NCBI GenBank assembly: GCA_910577035.1
Contig: CAJTKW010000031.1
Coordinates: forward strand, 5,037-49,177
Source: an uncultured Acetatifactor sp.
GTDB taxonomy: Bacteria > Bacillota > Clostridia > Lachnospirales > Lachnospiraceae
Length of the DNA: 44,141 nt
Reading direction: 5' to 3'
Position 1 is the first letter of the stretch, and the number at the start of each line of letters is the position of its first letter. Of the stretch, positions 23,868 to 31,614 are shown in pieces. Under the pieces are notes generated by a model. It saw nothing but the letters and a program-made list of their open reading frames with translations, was not told where the DNA came from and made no database searches. Both the position numbers and the translations under genes were made by a program.

Positions 23868-24749
23868 ATGCAGTTGACAATCGAAAATCTGACAGTAAAA
23901 TACGGCACGGAAGTGGCGCTGCAGATCACGGAGCCGCTGACGGTAGGCGACGGAGACAGGGTAGGCATCATCGGCTCCAACGGCGCCGGAAAGAGTACGT
24001 TAATTAAAAGTATTCTGGGACTTGTGGAGTACCAGGGGAGTATCCGTACAGACTTAAAGCCATGGCAGATAGCCACCCACATGCAGTTTAACGAGTACAC
24101 GGACGCCATGCCCTGTAAATACATTATGGAGGTAATTCTGGATACAAAGGTATCTAAGAATCCCAGGCTGCAGGAGCTGATACGTTTTTTTGAATTTGAG
24201 GACTGCCTGCGAAAGAAGTACACCAAGCTGTCCGGAGGGCAGAAGCAGCGATTTACCATTATTATGGTGATGATGCAGGATGCGCCGTTGACCTTTTACG
24301 ATGAGGTGACTTCCGGCCTTGACTTTGAAACCAGACAGAAGCTGATGGAAAAACTGGTGAACTGGTATCAGGGGAAGACCTCCAGCCTGTGCATCGTATC
24401 TCATTATTACGAAGAGCTGGAACAGATGGCAAATAAAATATTGATCCTGGATAAAGGGAGGGTCATTGATTACGGAGACAAGGATCAGTTGTTTTGGAAA
24501 TACTGCGGACGGGCTGTAATTGTGTTTGATGCACTGCCACAGCATCAGGAATTGGTAAAGGATTACCGGAAGCTGGCCTCTCCGGCCCATCTGACAGCAC
24601 TGTCAGTACGGGACGAAGCAGAAGAACTGGCGGTGACAAAACTGCTGCTGGATAACAATATCAATTACCGGCGCAGCAACAGCGACATTGAGATTATGTA
24701 CAGCAATGCCAGACAAAAATTTTATGGGGAGGGTCAGGGGGATGAATAA
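23868..24749 (+). CDS. ABC transporter ATPase (cassette 3)
   Basis: 293 residues. Walker A GSNGAGKST, signature KLSGGQKQRFTIIMVMM, Walker B PLTFYDEVTSGLD, and the switch VSHYYEEL. The helical domain is short, and the C-terminal 80 residues form a regulatory tail (PQHQELVKDYRKLASPAHLT). The DEV in place of the usual DEP after Walker B is a small deviation. A GGAAGGAG ribosome binding site precedes it. The stop overlaps the permease start by 8 bases. It is typical of ABC-2 exporters of bacteriocin-immunity or antibiotic type. Activation by the upstream two-component system is suggested by the matching TTCAT boxes. Confidence 0.9.
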   Translation: MQLTIENLTVKYGTEVALQITEPLTVGDGDRVGIIGSNGAGKSTLIKSILGLVEYQGSIRTDLKPWQIATHMQFNEYTDAMPCKYIMEVILDTKVSKNPRLQELIRFFEFEDCLRKKYTKLSGGQKQRFTIIMVMMQDAPLTFYDEVTSGLDFETRQKLMEKLVNWYQGKTSSLCIVSHYYEELEQMANKILILDKGRVIDYGDKDQLFWKYCGRAVIVFDALPQHQELVKDYRKLASPAHLTALSVRDEAEELAVTKLLLDNNINYRRSNSDIEIMYSNARQKFYGEGQGDE

Positions 24750-25536
24750 ACAAATACAGAGAAAAAAGCTTTCGGCATCCATGCTGCTTTTCGAATTTCG
24801 CAATATCACGGGAAATCCTTATATCCACATATTCGGTATCGGCCTGCCGGTGCTGATGGTGCTGATTTTCGGTAAAATGCTGGAAGCCAATATACCCAAT
24901 GCCAGGGCTTTGGCTACGGCGGTAACGGGACTGTTTCTCGGGCTGGGGACCATGATCCCGCTGGCGGCAATGATGGTGGGATACGCGGCCACCTTTTCCC
25001 AGGAATTGGAAAAAGGAATTCCGCAGAGACTGGAGTTGTTTGGCATAGACAGGGGTATGACGATTGTCAGCAGAATTCTGGCCGAGCTGATCTTTCAGGT
25101 CTGTTCTTTTGTGATCTACTTTGCAGTGGGGATTCTGATTCTGCGGATTGAGGCCCCTGCTGTGACGGGGCTGATCTGCTATTGCGTATGTATTATAATG
25201 CTGGGGATTATATCCTTTGCGGTGGCCCATGGTATTGCCTTGTTTTTCCGCAAATTTGGGATTACCTACTGCGTCACCATGATTCTTTATTTTTGTATTA
25301 TGATAGCCAGCGGCATGATGGGAATTGATTATGACATGCTGCCTGCGCCGATTCAGGCAGTGGCCCGGCTGCTTCCCACCAATTATATTGTCAGAGATTT
25401 CGCGGACATCTGGCGGGGCAGAGAGTATAATTTTATGCCTATGCTGCAGGCCTATCTGTTTGCGGGGGCACTGGCAGGGATTCTCCTGTTTTTCAGCCTG
25501 CGGCGCAAGGCCGGGAAAGGCGTGTGTAACAGGTAA
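24742..25536 (+). CDS. ABC-2 type permease (cassette 3)
   Basis: 264 residues from the ATG at 24742, with GGGGAGGG upstream and an 8-base overlap with the ATPase gene; the longer frame from 24688 lies wholly in the ATPase coding sequence. About six TM segments: first IHIFGIGLPVLMVLIFGKML, then LATAVTGLFLGLGTMIPLAA, and later ones at roughly 120-145, 150-175, 180-200 and 235-255. The middle motif FSQELEKGIPQRLELFGIDR is the cytoplasmic coupling element, and LLPTNYIVRDFADIW precedes the last TM, as in other ABC-2 exporters. A strong terminator follows. The substrate is unknown. Confidence 0.9.
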   Translation: MNKQIQRKKLSASMLLFEFRNITGNPYIHIFGIGLPVLMVLIFGKMLEANIPNARALATAVTGLFLGLGTMIPLAAMMVGYAATFSQELEKGIPQRLELFGIDRGMTIVSRILAELIFQVCSFVIYFAVGILILRIEAPAVTGLICYCVCIIMLGIISFAVAHGIALFFRKFGITYCVTMILYFCIMIASGMMGIDYDMLPAPIQAVARLLPTNYIVRDFADIWRGREYNFMPMLQAYLFAGALAGILLFFSLRRKAGKGVCNR

Positions 25537-25545
25537 GGCTTATAG

Positions 25546-25579
25546 AAAATCGTCACCTATAAGGGGGGCGATTTTTTTT
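25546..25579 (+). terminator. Rho-independent terminator after cassette 3
   Basis: AAAATCGTCACC pairs with GGGGGGCGATTTT around the loop TATAA, with small mismatches, and ends in eight T. Confidence 0.8.
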
Positions 25580-25599
25580 GCCAAATCAGAGGATGCTGG

Positions 25600-25628
25600 T
25601 TGACAAACCGGCCGGCATTACATATAAT
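25600..25628 (+). promoter_or_regulatory. Consensus promoter of cassette 4
   Basis: TTGACA (25600-25605) and TATAAT (25623-25628) with a 17-bp spacer, both perfect consensus. The spacer contains the palindrome CCGGCCGG. The promoter drives tetR and, through overlap, the ABC genes; such a strong promoter implies repression in the resting state. Confidence 0.8.
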
Positions 25629-25722
25629 AAGGTTACGGGCGTTGCGTCACGCTTGTTTCCCTATGAAACAGAAAACTCTGATTTATGCCGATTTGAGTAA
25701 AAAGTGATAAAGAGGTATCAAA

Positions 25723-26331
25723 ATGCCACGGAAATTTATGTTCACAAGAGAAGAAATTATTTCCGCAGCCCTGAACCTGGTCAGAAGAGGCGGGATGCCG
25801 GCCCTGACTGCCAGAGCGCTGGGCGCGGAGCTGGGCACCTCCTCCCGTCCGGTTTTCGGCCTTTTTAAAAATATGGAAGAGGTTCAGACGGAGGTTATGA
25901 GGGCTGCAAATGATTTATATCAATGCTATCTGACGGAGGATATGGCAGGCGGGAAATATCCTCCCTATAAAGCCAGCGGCATGGCATATATTCGTTTTGC
26001 CAGAGAGGAGAAGGAGCTGTTCCGGCTGCTCTTTATGCGGGACCGCTCCGGTGAAAGGGTGGAGGACAGCAGGGAGGAAATACGGCCGCTGCTGGAAATA
26101 ATCAAGGGGCAGCTGGGCCTTGGCGAAGAAGATGCGTATTGCTTTCATCTGGAAATGTGGATTTATGTTCACGGCATCGCGACCATGCTTGTAACCTCTT
26201 ACCTGGAATGGGACGAAGGGTTTATCAGCAGGGTTCTTACGGACGGATATGAGGGCATGAAGGCACGGTATATGAAGGGAGGACAAACCTATGGAGGCAA
26301 TTCAAACGGAACGCCTGACAAAGAAGTATAA
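25723..26331 (+). CDS. TetR-family regulator (cassette 4)
   Basis: 202 residues. HTH at about 8-55: FTREEIISAALNLVRRGGMP, LTARALGAELGTSSRPVFGL and FKNMEEVQTEVM. The C-terminal part with YIRFAREEKELFRLLFMRDR and MWIYVHGIATMLVTSY is the TetR C-terminal WHG-type domain. The last 41 bases overlap the start of the ATPase gene, so regulator and transporter are one operon and the regulator probably controls its own promoter at 25600-25628. The tail (QTYGGNSNGTPDKEV) is encoded within this overlap and is probably unstructured. Confidence 0.9.
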   Translation: MPRKFMFTREEIISAALNLVRRGGMPALTARALGAELGTSSRPVFGLFKNMEEVQTEVMRAANDLYQCYLTEDMAGGKYPPYKASGMAYIRFAREEKELFRLLFMRDRSGERVEDSREEIRPLLEIIKGQLGLGEEDAYCFHLEMWIYVHGIATMLVTSYLEWDEGFISRVLTDGYEGMKARYMKGGQTYGGNSNGTPDKEV

Positions 26332-27034
26332 AGATCTGACGGCGGTAAACAGCCTTGACCTGGCAGTACATGAGGGGGAGCTTTTTTCTCTTTTAGGCAT
26401 CAACGGGGCGGGGAAAACCACGACAATCAAAATGTTGTCCTGTCTGACCAGGCCAACGGGCGGAGACGCAAGGCTTCTTGGCAGCAGCATTGTCAGAAAC
26501 GCGGCAGAGGTCAAGAAAATGATCGGTGTATCACCCCAGGAAACGGCGGTTGCCCCTAATCTGACCGTGAAAGAAAATCTGGAGCTGATGTGCGGCGTGC
26601 ACGGTTTTTCCCGGGAAAAGAGCAGGCAGAAGGCGGAAGAGCTTACGGAACAGTTTACGCTTACCCAAATTGCCGGGAAAAAGGCGGGTAAGCTGTCCGG
26701 CGGCTGGCAGCGAAGATTAAGTATTGCCATGGCACTGATCGGTGAGCCGAAGATCCTGTTTCTGGATGAGCCGACCCTGGGACTGGATGTGCTGGCCAGA
26801 AGCGATCTGTGGGATACCATCCGTTCCCTTAAGGGCAGGATTACTATGATACTGACCACCCATTACATGGAAGAGGCGGAAGCGCTTTCCGACCGCATTG
26901 GCATTATGAAAAGCGGAGAGCTTCTTGCCCTGGGAACGGCGGAGGAATTGAAGAAGCTGGCAGGTACGGACAAATTTGAGGATGCCTTTATAGCAATTGT
27001 GAAAGGGAGCCGGCCCCTTAATGGAGGGAATTAG
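26291..27034 (+). CDS. ABC transporter ATPase (cassette 4)
   Basis: 247 residues starting at an ATG with GGGAGG upstream, inside the 3' end of the tetR gene. Motifs: Walker A GINGAGKTT, Q-loop GVSPQETAVAPNLTVKENL, signature KLSGGWQRRLSIAMAL, Walker B ILFLDEPTLGLDVLARSDLW, and switch TTHYMEEAEALSDRIGIM. The Trp in the signature (SGGWQRR) is common in ABC-2 drug and bacteriocin exporters of the CcmA/DrrA group. The permease gene starts 1 base after the stop. Cassette 4 thus consists of tetR, ATPase and permease from one strong promoter. Confidence 0.93.
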   Translation: MEAIQTERLTKKYKDLTAVNSLDLAVHEGELFSLLGINGAGKTTTIKMLSCLTRPTGGDARLLGSSIVRNAAEVKKMIGVSPQETAVAPNLTVKENLELMCGVHGFSREKSRQKAEELTEQFTLTQIAGKKAGKLSGGWQRRLSIAMALIGEPKILFLDEPTLGLDVLARSDLWDTIRSLKGRITMILTTHYMEEAEALSDRIGIMKSGELLALGTAEELKKLAGTDKFEDAFIAIVKGSRPLNGGN

Positions 27035-27035
27035 A

Positions 27036-27767
27036 ATGAGAGTGCTTACGTTTTCCGAAAGAACGGCAAAGGAAATCCTGCGGGATCCCCTGAATCTTGC
27101 GTTTGGATTAGGGTTTCCGCTTGTGTTGATCTTCCTGTTGTCTGCAATACAGGCCAATATACCGGTAAGCCTTTTTGAAATAGAAAGGCTTACCCCCGGT
27201 ATTACGGTATTCGGGCTTTCCTTCATGTCGTTGTTTGCATCCACATTGGTTGCCAGGGACAGGGAGAGCGCTTTGCTTCAAAGACTTTATACTACGCCGC
27301 TTACTGCCGTTGATTTTATCCTCGGGTATATGCTGCCGGTTCTGCCCATTGCAGTTGCTCAGAGCATGGTCTGTTATATTGCGGCAATCTGTTTAGGGCT
27401 GCCTGTCACCGTGACGATTGTATATGCGGTATTGTTTATCATACCGGTTTCCCTGTTCTTTATCGCATTGGGCCTGCTGTGCGGCAGCGTGTTTGGTGTC
27501 AAGCAGGTGGGAGGGATCTGCGGTGCCCTGCTTACCAATTTGACGGCTTTTTTGTCCGGTGTGTGGTTTGACCTGGATCTGGTGGGCGGGGCCTTTCGAA
27601 AGACAGCCTATTTCCTGCCCTTTGTTCATGCAGTGGAGCTGGAAAGGGCGGTACTGAACGGAAACTATGCCGCCATACATCCTCATATCTGGTGGGTGCT
27701 TGGGTATACGCTTGGGGTGGGCGTCCTTGCCGTCATGCTCTTTCTGCGGCAGATGAAAAGGCAGTGA
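27036..27767 (+). CDS. ABC-2 type permease (cassette 4)
   Basis: 243 residues from the ATG at 27036, with GGAGG 8-9 bases upstream; the ATG at 27021 would overlap the ATPase gene and has no SD. About six TM segments: LAFGLGFPLVLIFLLSAIQA, LTPGITVFGLSFMSLFASTL, IAVAQSMVCYIAAICLG, VYAVLFIIPVSLFFIALGLL, GICGALLTNLTAFLSGVWF, and HIWWVLGYTLGVGVLAVMLF. The coupling loop RDRESALLQRLYTTPLTAVD is the DrrB/ABC-2 signature region. It ends 40 bases before a convergent permease gene, with no clear terminator between them. Confidence 0.92.
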   Translation: MRVLTFSERTAKEILRDPLNLAFGLGFPLVLIFLLSAIQANIPVSLFEIERLTPGITVFGLSFMSLFASTLVARDRESALLQRLYTTPLTAVDFILGYMLPVLPIAVAQSMVCYIAAICLGLPVTVTIVYAVLFIIPVSLFFIALGLLCGSVFGVKQVGGICGALLTNLTAFLSGVWFDLDLVGGAFRKTAYFLPFVHAVELERAVLNGNYAAIHPHIWWVLGYTLGVGVLAVMLFLRQMKRQ

Positions 27768-27807
27768 AGCGCACAGGGCATATAAACGGCGTGCAAAACA
27801 AGATGGA

Positions 27808-28500
27808 TTAATCCAGGCCGCATTTCTTATAAGATAAGATGAACAGCACCGTAAACAGAAGGATGTTCCCACAGACTATGGAAATACTGTCAGGCCTGAG
27901 GCTTCGGGCATCGATCTGTTCAAGCATCAGGACAACCTGCTGGGAATAGGTAAACCTGGCTACCTTTGCAATGCCGGTGTTGAACATTGCCAGCATGGGC
28001 AGAAACGAGAAGACCATCATCACCGGTACGGATACGGAGGCGGCCGTCATCTGGTTTTTGCTTCGGGTACCGATGGCTGCCCCCAGCAGCAGGGAGGTCA
28101 GGATGCCCGCTGCCATAACGCCCAGGAAAGCAAGGCTTTCCTGCAAAGTGTAGCTTCCTGCGGCACACATGACAGATGCCCCCAGCATACAGGCAATCCA
28201 GATATAGCTGCCCACGCCCAGCAGGTATTCCTGCGGCTTTACGTTGGACATCAGCAGGACGCGCAGGGTATTCTGTTCTTTTTCTTCTGCTATAACGGCC
28301 GAGATACTTGTCAGCGGCGCCATGCCTACATACATCGCGGCAAACATGCTGACGAAGAAATTCTTCGGCATACCTTCTATTTGAATGACATTGTTCATGA
28401 CCACGGTAAGTACGGGAAACATGACAAACTGGATAAGGACGGTTTTATTCTTAAAGGTATCTTTGATCTGCTTTTTAAAGATGGCAATCATATTGTTCAT
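27808..28500 (-). CDS. ABC-2 type permease (cassette 5)
   Basis: 230 residues from the ATG at 28500, with GGAGG upstream; the longer frame would run through the ATPase gene tail. Short N-terminal cytoplasmic part (IAIFKKQIKDTFKNKTVLIQ), TM1 FVMFPVLTVVMNNVIQIEG, then about five more TM segments. The loop AEEKEQNTLRVLLMSNVKPQ is the ABC-2 coupling region and is followed by VGSYIWIACMLGASVMCAAG. It is the last gene of an operon read leftward: LytTR regulator, DUF3021 protein, ATPase, permease. Expected function is export of a peptide or drug; the substrate is unknown. Confidence 0.9.
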   Translation of the reverse strand: MNNMIAIFKKQIKDTFKNKTVLIQFVMFPVLTVVMNNVIQIEGMPKNFFVSMFAAMYVGMAPLTSISAVIAEEKEQNTLRVLLMSNVKPQEYLLGVGSYIWIACMLGASVMCAAGSYTLQESLAFLGVMAAGILTSLLLGAAIGTRSKNQMTAASVSVPVMMVFSFLPMLAMFNTGIAKVARFTYSQQVVLMLEQIDARSLRPDSISIVCGNILLFTVLFILSYKKCGLD

Positions 28501-28541
28501 GTCAGTTCCTCCAGGGAAGTTTTTCTTCATTTTATGGGACT

Positions 28542-29441
28542 CTATATAGCGGTGCAGTCTGCACAGGTTTCCAGCTTTTCGCCGGTCAGCTCGATGAAAA
28601 CCGTTTCCAGTGTCGGTTCCGTGGAATGGATGGCCCAAATAGCCTCCTGCTCCAGATATTCCTTTATCTGCAGGGCGGAAGCACTGCTGTTTTCCAGGGA
28701 GAGTACCTGCCCGTTCTTTAAGGTCAGCTGAAGCCTGTTGAGGTGATTATATTTCCTGCGGACATCTGCAGGTGCTCCGTATTCCAGAATGCGGCCCTGG
28801 CTCAACAGCGCTACATGATCGCAGAGGGCTTCCGCCTCATACATATTGTGGGTAGTGAGGAAAACAGTGGTGCCCCGCTTCCTCTGCTCCCCCAGGACCG
28901 AGTGTATTTCCCTGGTAGTGACAGGGTCCAGTCCGGAGGTGGGTTCGTCCAGAAACAGGATTTTGGCGTCATTCATCAGGGCCCTGGCCAGGGACAGCCT
29001 GCTTTTCATGCCCCTGGAAAGCCTGGCGGCGGCAGTGTTCCTGGCCTCGTACAGGCCTATGCTTTTGAGAATATCGGCAATCCTGCTTCGGGAAACATGA
29101 TAAATGTCAGCGTAAAAGCTGAGGTTATCATATACGGACAGGCGGTCGTACAGTCCGAAATTATCCATCATGATCCCGATCTGCTTATGCTCCGCGGCCC
29201 GAAGCTCCCGGGTATCCCGCCCCAGAAGCATGGCACAGCCTTCATCCGGCTTAAGCTGTCCGGTAAGGAGTTTAATCAGGGTGGTCTTACCTGCCCCGGA
29301 AGGCCCTAAAAGGCCGAAGATCTCCCCCTCTGATATTTCGAAGCTGACGTGATTAAGAACCTGATTTGTGCCGAAGCGGAAGGAGAGCTCCCGTGCTGTG
29401 ACAGTGCTTTCGGCCTTACGGTTTTTTGTTTCCCTGTTCAT
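28542..29441 (-). CDS. ABC transporter ATPase (cassette 5)
   Basis: 299 residues starting at 29441 with AGGAGG 9-10 bases upstream. Walker A GPSGAGKTT, Q-loop IGIMMDNFGLYDRLSVYDNL, signature RLSRGMKSRLSLARAL, Walker B ILFLDEPTSGLDPVTTREI, switch TTHNMYEAEALCDHVALL. The signature is SRGMK rather than SGGQQ, as is usual in BcrA/CcmA-type exporters. A C-terminal extension of about 80 residues (LNRLQLTLKNGQVLSLENSS ... PTLETVFIELTG) is normal for this group. The first 26 bases overlap the end of the DUF3021 gene. A 41-base gap leads to the permease gene. Confidence 0.92.
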   Translation of the reverse strand: MNRETKNRKAESTVTARELSFRFGTNQVLNHVSFEISEGEIFGLLGPSGAGKTTLIKLLTGQLKPDEGCAMLLGRDTRELRAAEHKQIGIMMDNFGLYDRLSVYDNLSFYADIYHVSRSRIADILKSIGLYEARNTAAARLSRGMKSRLSLARALMNDAKILFLDEPTSGLDPVTTREIHSVLGEQRKRGTTVFLTTHNMYEAEALCDHVALLSQGRILEYGAPADVRRKYNHLNRLQLTLKNGQVLSLENSSASALQIKEYLEQEAIWAIHSTEPTLETVFIELTGEKLETCADCTAI

Positions 29442-29919
29442 GATGCAAATCCTCCTGTTTTTTTAATTTTTGCAGTGCTTCTTCCATGCGCCTGTTTTCA
29501 TACTTCTCGCGGCTGGTGGTTACCAGCCAGCTGCCGGCAAAGGATATGCCGAAGCAGAGAAAGAACATCGCCCAGGGCTGCCACATATTGACGGGAAACC
29601 AGCGGAAGGCTATGATGAATACGGCAATGACAAGGATTACGGCAGTGAGCATACAGACGGTCCGCATCCAGAGGGGCATTTGCTTTATCAGGGCATCCGT
29701 AAAAAACACAAACCGGAGACCTGTAACGATAGCCGATATACAGAGAAATTGAAAAGCAATTTCTGCCGGAATGCCCCGGCTTCCCAGCTCGAACATGGCG
29801 GAAAAGCCCCGGGCGGATTCCCCAAAAGCAAGACAGAAAATGTTTAACAGCAGCATTGCAAACCCGAATATCATTAATACCTGGGCTAAATAATCAAATA
29901 TTGTTTTTCTTTCTTCCAT
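29416..29919 (-). CDS. DUF3021 membrane protein, partner of the LytTR regulator
   Basis: 167 residues with four TM segments (about 11-30, 50-72, 85-106 and 113-132) and a charged coiled C-terminal tail (EKYENRRMEEALQKLKKQE). This is the DUF3021 layout. In streptococci such membrane proteins hold a paired LytTR regulator inactive (the HdrM/HdrR and BrsM/BrsR systems). The gene starts immediately after the stop of the LytTR gene and overlaps the ATPase gene by 26 bases, so the two form one operon. Role by analogy: membrane-bound inhibitor or sensor of the regulator. Confidence 0.88.
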   Translation of the reverse strand: MEERKTIFDYLAQVLMIFGFAMLLLNIFCLAFGESARGFSAMFELGSRGIPAEIAFQFLCISAIVTGLRFVFFTDALIKQMPLWMRTVCMLTAVILVIAVFIIAFRWFPVNMWQPWAMFFLCFGISFAGSWLVTTSREKYENRRMEEALQKLKKQEDLHHEQGNKKP

Positions 29920-30360
29920 TCATTTCACCCCCAGCCTTTTCTTTAATTCATCCGCGTACTGTCGTGACGCGATGATCTGCTCTCCGTTTGACATGGTGAC
30001 ACGGATTCTTCTGTTAATATCAGCCCTTAAGGATTGGATGCTTCGCAATTGGATCAAAAAGGACTTGCTTACCCGAAAGAAGCCATATTCCTCCAGCTGC
30101 TGCTCCAATTCATATAAACGGAATTCGGATTCATATACCTGGTCACAAGTGTAGAGATAGCATTTTCGATCTATGCTCTCTATGTATATAACCTGCGAAA
30201 TATCCAGCAAATGAATTTCATCCCCTTTCCTGGCTGTCAGCTGGTGATTCATCATCCGCAATGCTGCCAGAAGCTTTTCCACATCCGGAGTCAACTGTCT
30301 GCAGGTTACGGAGATTTCCAAATCCCGGGCCTTTTCGTCTACATGAATTTCTATCTTCAA
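29920..30360 (-). CDS. LytTR-domain transcriptional regulator
   Basis: 146 residues from a TTG at 30360 behind GGCGGTGAT. An N-terminal part of about 45 residues (MKIEIHVDEKARDLEISVTC) precedes a LytTR DNA-binding domain at about 46-146: GDEIHLLDISQVIYIESIDR, FRLYELEQQLEEYGFFRVSK, SFLIQLRSIQSLRADINRRI and SRQYADELKKRL. There is no receiver domain, so activity is set by the DUF3021 partner rather than by phosphorylation. Upstream, two direct repeats spaced 21 bp and a near-consensus promoter fit positive autoregulation. The operon also carries the cassette 5 ABC transporter. Confidence 0.92.
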   Translation of the reverse strand: MKIEIHVDEKARDLEISVTCRQLTPDVEKLLAALRMMNHQLTARKGDEIHLLDISQVIYIESIDRKCYLYTCDQVYESEFRLYELEQQLEEYGFFRVSKSFLIQLRSIQSLRADINRRIRVTMSNGEQIIASRQYADELKKRLGVK

Positions 30361-30397
30361 AGAATCACCGCCTTTCCTTTACCGTACTCATGGCATC

Positions 30398-30426
30398 AGT
30401 ATATCCAAATATGACCCGCATATCAA
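30398..30426 (-). promoter_or_regulatory. Promoter of the LytTR operon
   Basis: On the minus strand TTGATA (30421-30426) and TATACT (30398-30403) are exactly 17 bp apart, about 40 bases before the TTG start. Confidence 0.7.
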
Positions 30427-30438
30427 TGCTTCCAACAC

Positions 30439-30471
30439 AGGATGCCGTTTTTATGACATAAGATGCCGTGT
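30439..30471 (-). promoter_or_regulatory. Candidate LytTR binding site (direct repeats)
   Basis: On the plus strand AGGATGCCGTTT (30439-30450) and AAGATGCCGTGT (30460-30471) match at 10 of 12 positions, with a 21-bp period. They lie 12 bp upstream of the -35 of the LytTR promoter. LytTR proteins bind two direct repeats with about this period, so autoactivation is likely. The site also lies close to the divergent WYL promoter. Confidence 0.55.
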
Positions 30472-30474
30472 TGA

Positions 30475-30562
30475 TTGTGAAAAAGTGAGGAAGATGGTAT
30501 AATGGATTTTAGGTGATGGAAAGCTGATCTGCTTTTTATGATAGATTTCAGATGATAGAAAG
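30475..30562 (+). promoter_or_regulatory. Promoter and downstream direct repeats before the WYL gene
   Basis: TTGTGA (30475-30480) and TATAAT (30498-30503) with 17 bp between. Downstream, GATTTTAGGTGATGGAAAG (30505-30523) and GATTTCAGATGATAGAAAG (30544-30562) match at 16 of 19 positions with a 39-bp period. Their place just after the -10 suggests a roadblock type of autorepression. Confidence 0.5.
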
Positions 30563-30624
30563 TGCGAAGCGGCTCTGTGACGGTGCAAACAGACTGTCTC
30601 GGTGCAGAATAATAAGGAGTTTCC

Positions 30625-31548
30625 ATGAAAATAGACAGGTTGATCGGCATATTGTCGGAGCTTTTGCAGAAGGATATGGTCACCGCACCCGAACTGGCAC
30701 GGCGCTTTGAGGTCTCCAGAAGAACCATAGGCAGGGACATTGAGGATCTGTGCAGGGCAGGAATTCCTGTGAGTACCAGGCAGGGGATCGGGGGCGGTAT
30801 CAGCATAATGGAAGGATACCGGGTGGACAGGACGCTGCTGACCTCCAGGGATATGCAGATGATCCTGGCAGGACTCCGCAGTCTGGACAGCGTCAGCGGA
30901 AACCATTATTACAGCCGGCTTATGGAAAAGCTGCAGCCTGGCTCTTCCGATTTTATGAACGGGAGGGATTCTGTGCTGATAGATCTGTCTTCCTGGTACA
31001 GGGATGCGCTGGCACCTAAGATTGAGGCAGTACAGACGGCAATTGACGGAAAGCATCCGCTTGACTTTTATTACTACGGACCCAAAGGAGAGAGCCGCCG
31101 CTGTATTGAGCCCTGTTATCTGGTATTCAAATGGTCAAGCTGGTATGTGTGGGGCTGGTGCAGGGCGCGGGAAGATTTCCGGCTGTTTAAGCTGAACCGG
31201 ATGGAGCAGCTGAGCGTGTCCGCAGAGCATTTTGAGAGCAGGGAGGTTCCTCTGCCAAATCTGGGGGATGAGCGTGTGTTTCCGGGGGGAATCCCGGTGA
31301 AGGCATTGTTTGAACCGGAAATGAAATGGCGGCTGGTGGAGGAATATGGACCCGGTTGCTTTGAGGAGCAGCCGGACGGGAGACTTCTGTTTCACGGGGA
31401 GTATACAAACAGGGAAAATCTGTTTTATTGGCTATTGGCTTTCGGAGATAAAGTAAGGCTTCTGGAGCCTGAAGATATGCAGCCAGAGCTTTTAAAGACG
31501 GCGGAAGCCATGGCTGCAATATACAGGGAGACCGGGGAATCGTGCTGA
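30625..31548 (+). CDS. HTH/WYL-domain transcriptional regulator
   Basis: 307 residues. An N-terminal HTH_11-type winged helix (MKIDRLIGILSELLQKDMVT, APELARRFEVSRRTIGRDIE, DLCRAGIPV) is followed by a Gly-rich wing (GIGGGISIMEGY) and a WYL domain at about 140-225 with PLDFYYYGPKGESRRCIEPC, YLVFKWSSWYVWGWCRARED and FRLFKLNRM, plus a WCX-like C-terminal part. WYL domains sense small ligands or nucleic acids. RBS AAGGAG lies 7 bases before the ATG. It is divergent from the LytTR operon. Whether it controls that operon, itself or the following kinase is open; direct repeats over its own leader favour autoregulation. Confidence 0.92.
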   Translation: MKIDRLIGILSELLQKDMVTAPELARRFEVSRRTIGRDIEDLCRAGIPVSTRQGIGGGISIMEGYRVDRTLLTSRDMQMILAGLRSLDSVSGNHYYSRLMEKLQPGSSDFMNGRDSVLIDLSSWYRDALAPKIEAVQTAIDGKHPLDFYYYGPKGESRRCIEPCYLVFKWSSWYVWGWCRAREDFRLFKLNRMEQLSVSAEHFESREVPLPNLGDERVFPGGIPVKALFEPEMKWRLVEEYGPGCFEEQPDGRLLFHGEYTNRENLFYWLLAFGDKVRLLEPEDMQPELLKTAEAMAAIYRETGESC

Positions 31549-31614
31549 CGCGGGACATGAAGGCAGATACAGGCACGAATACCTACCCAAACAGTAAATG
31601 CGGAGGATATGATT

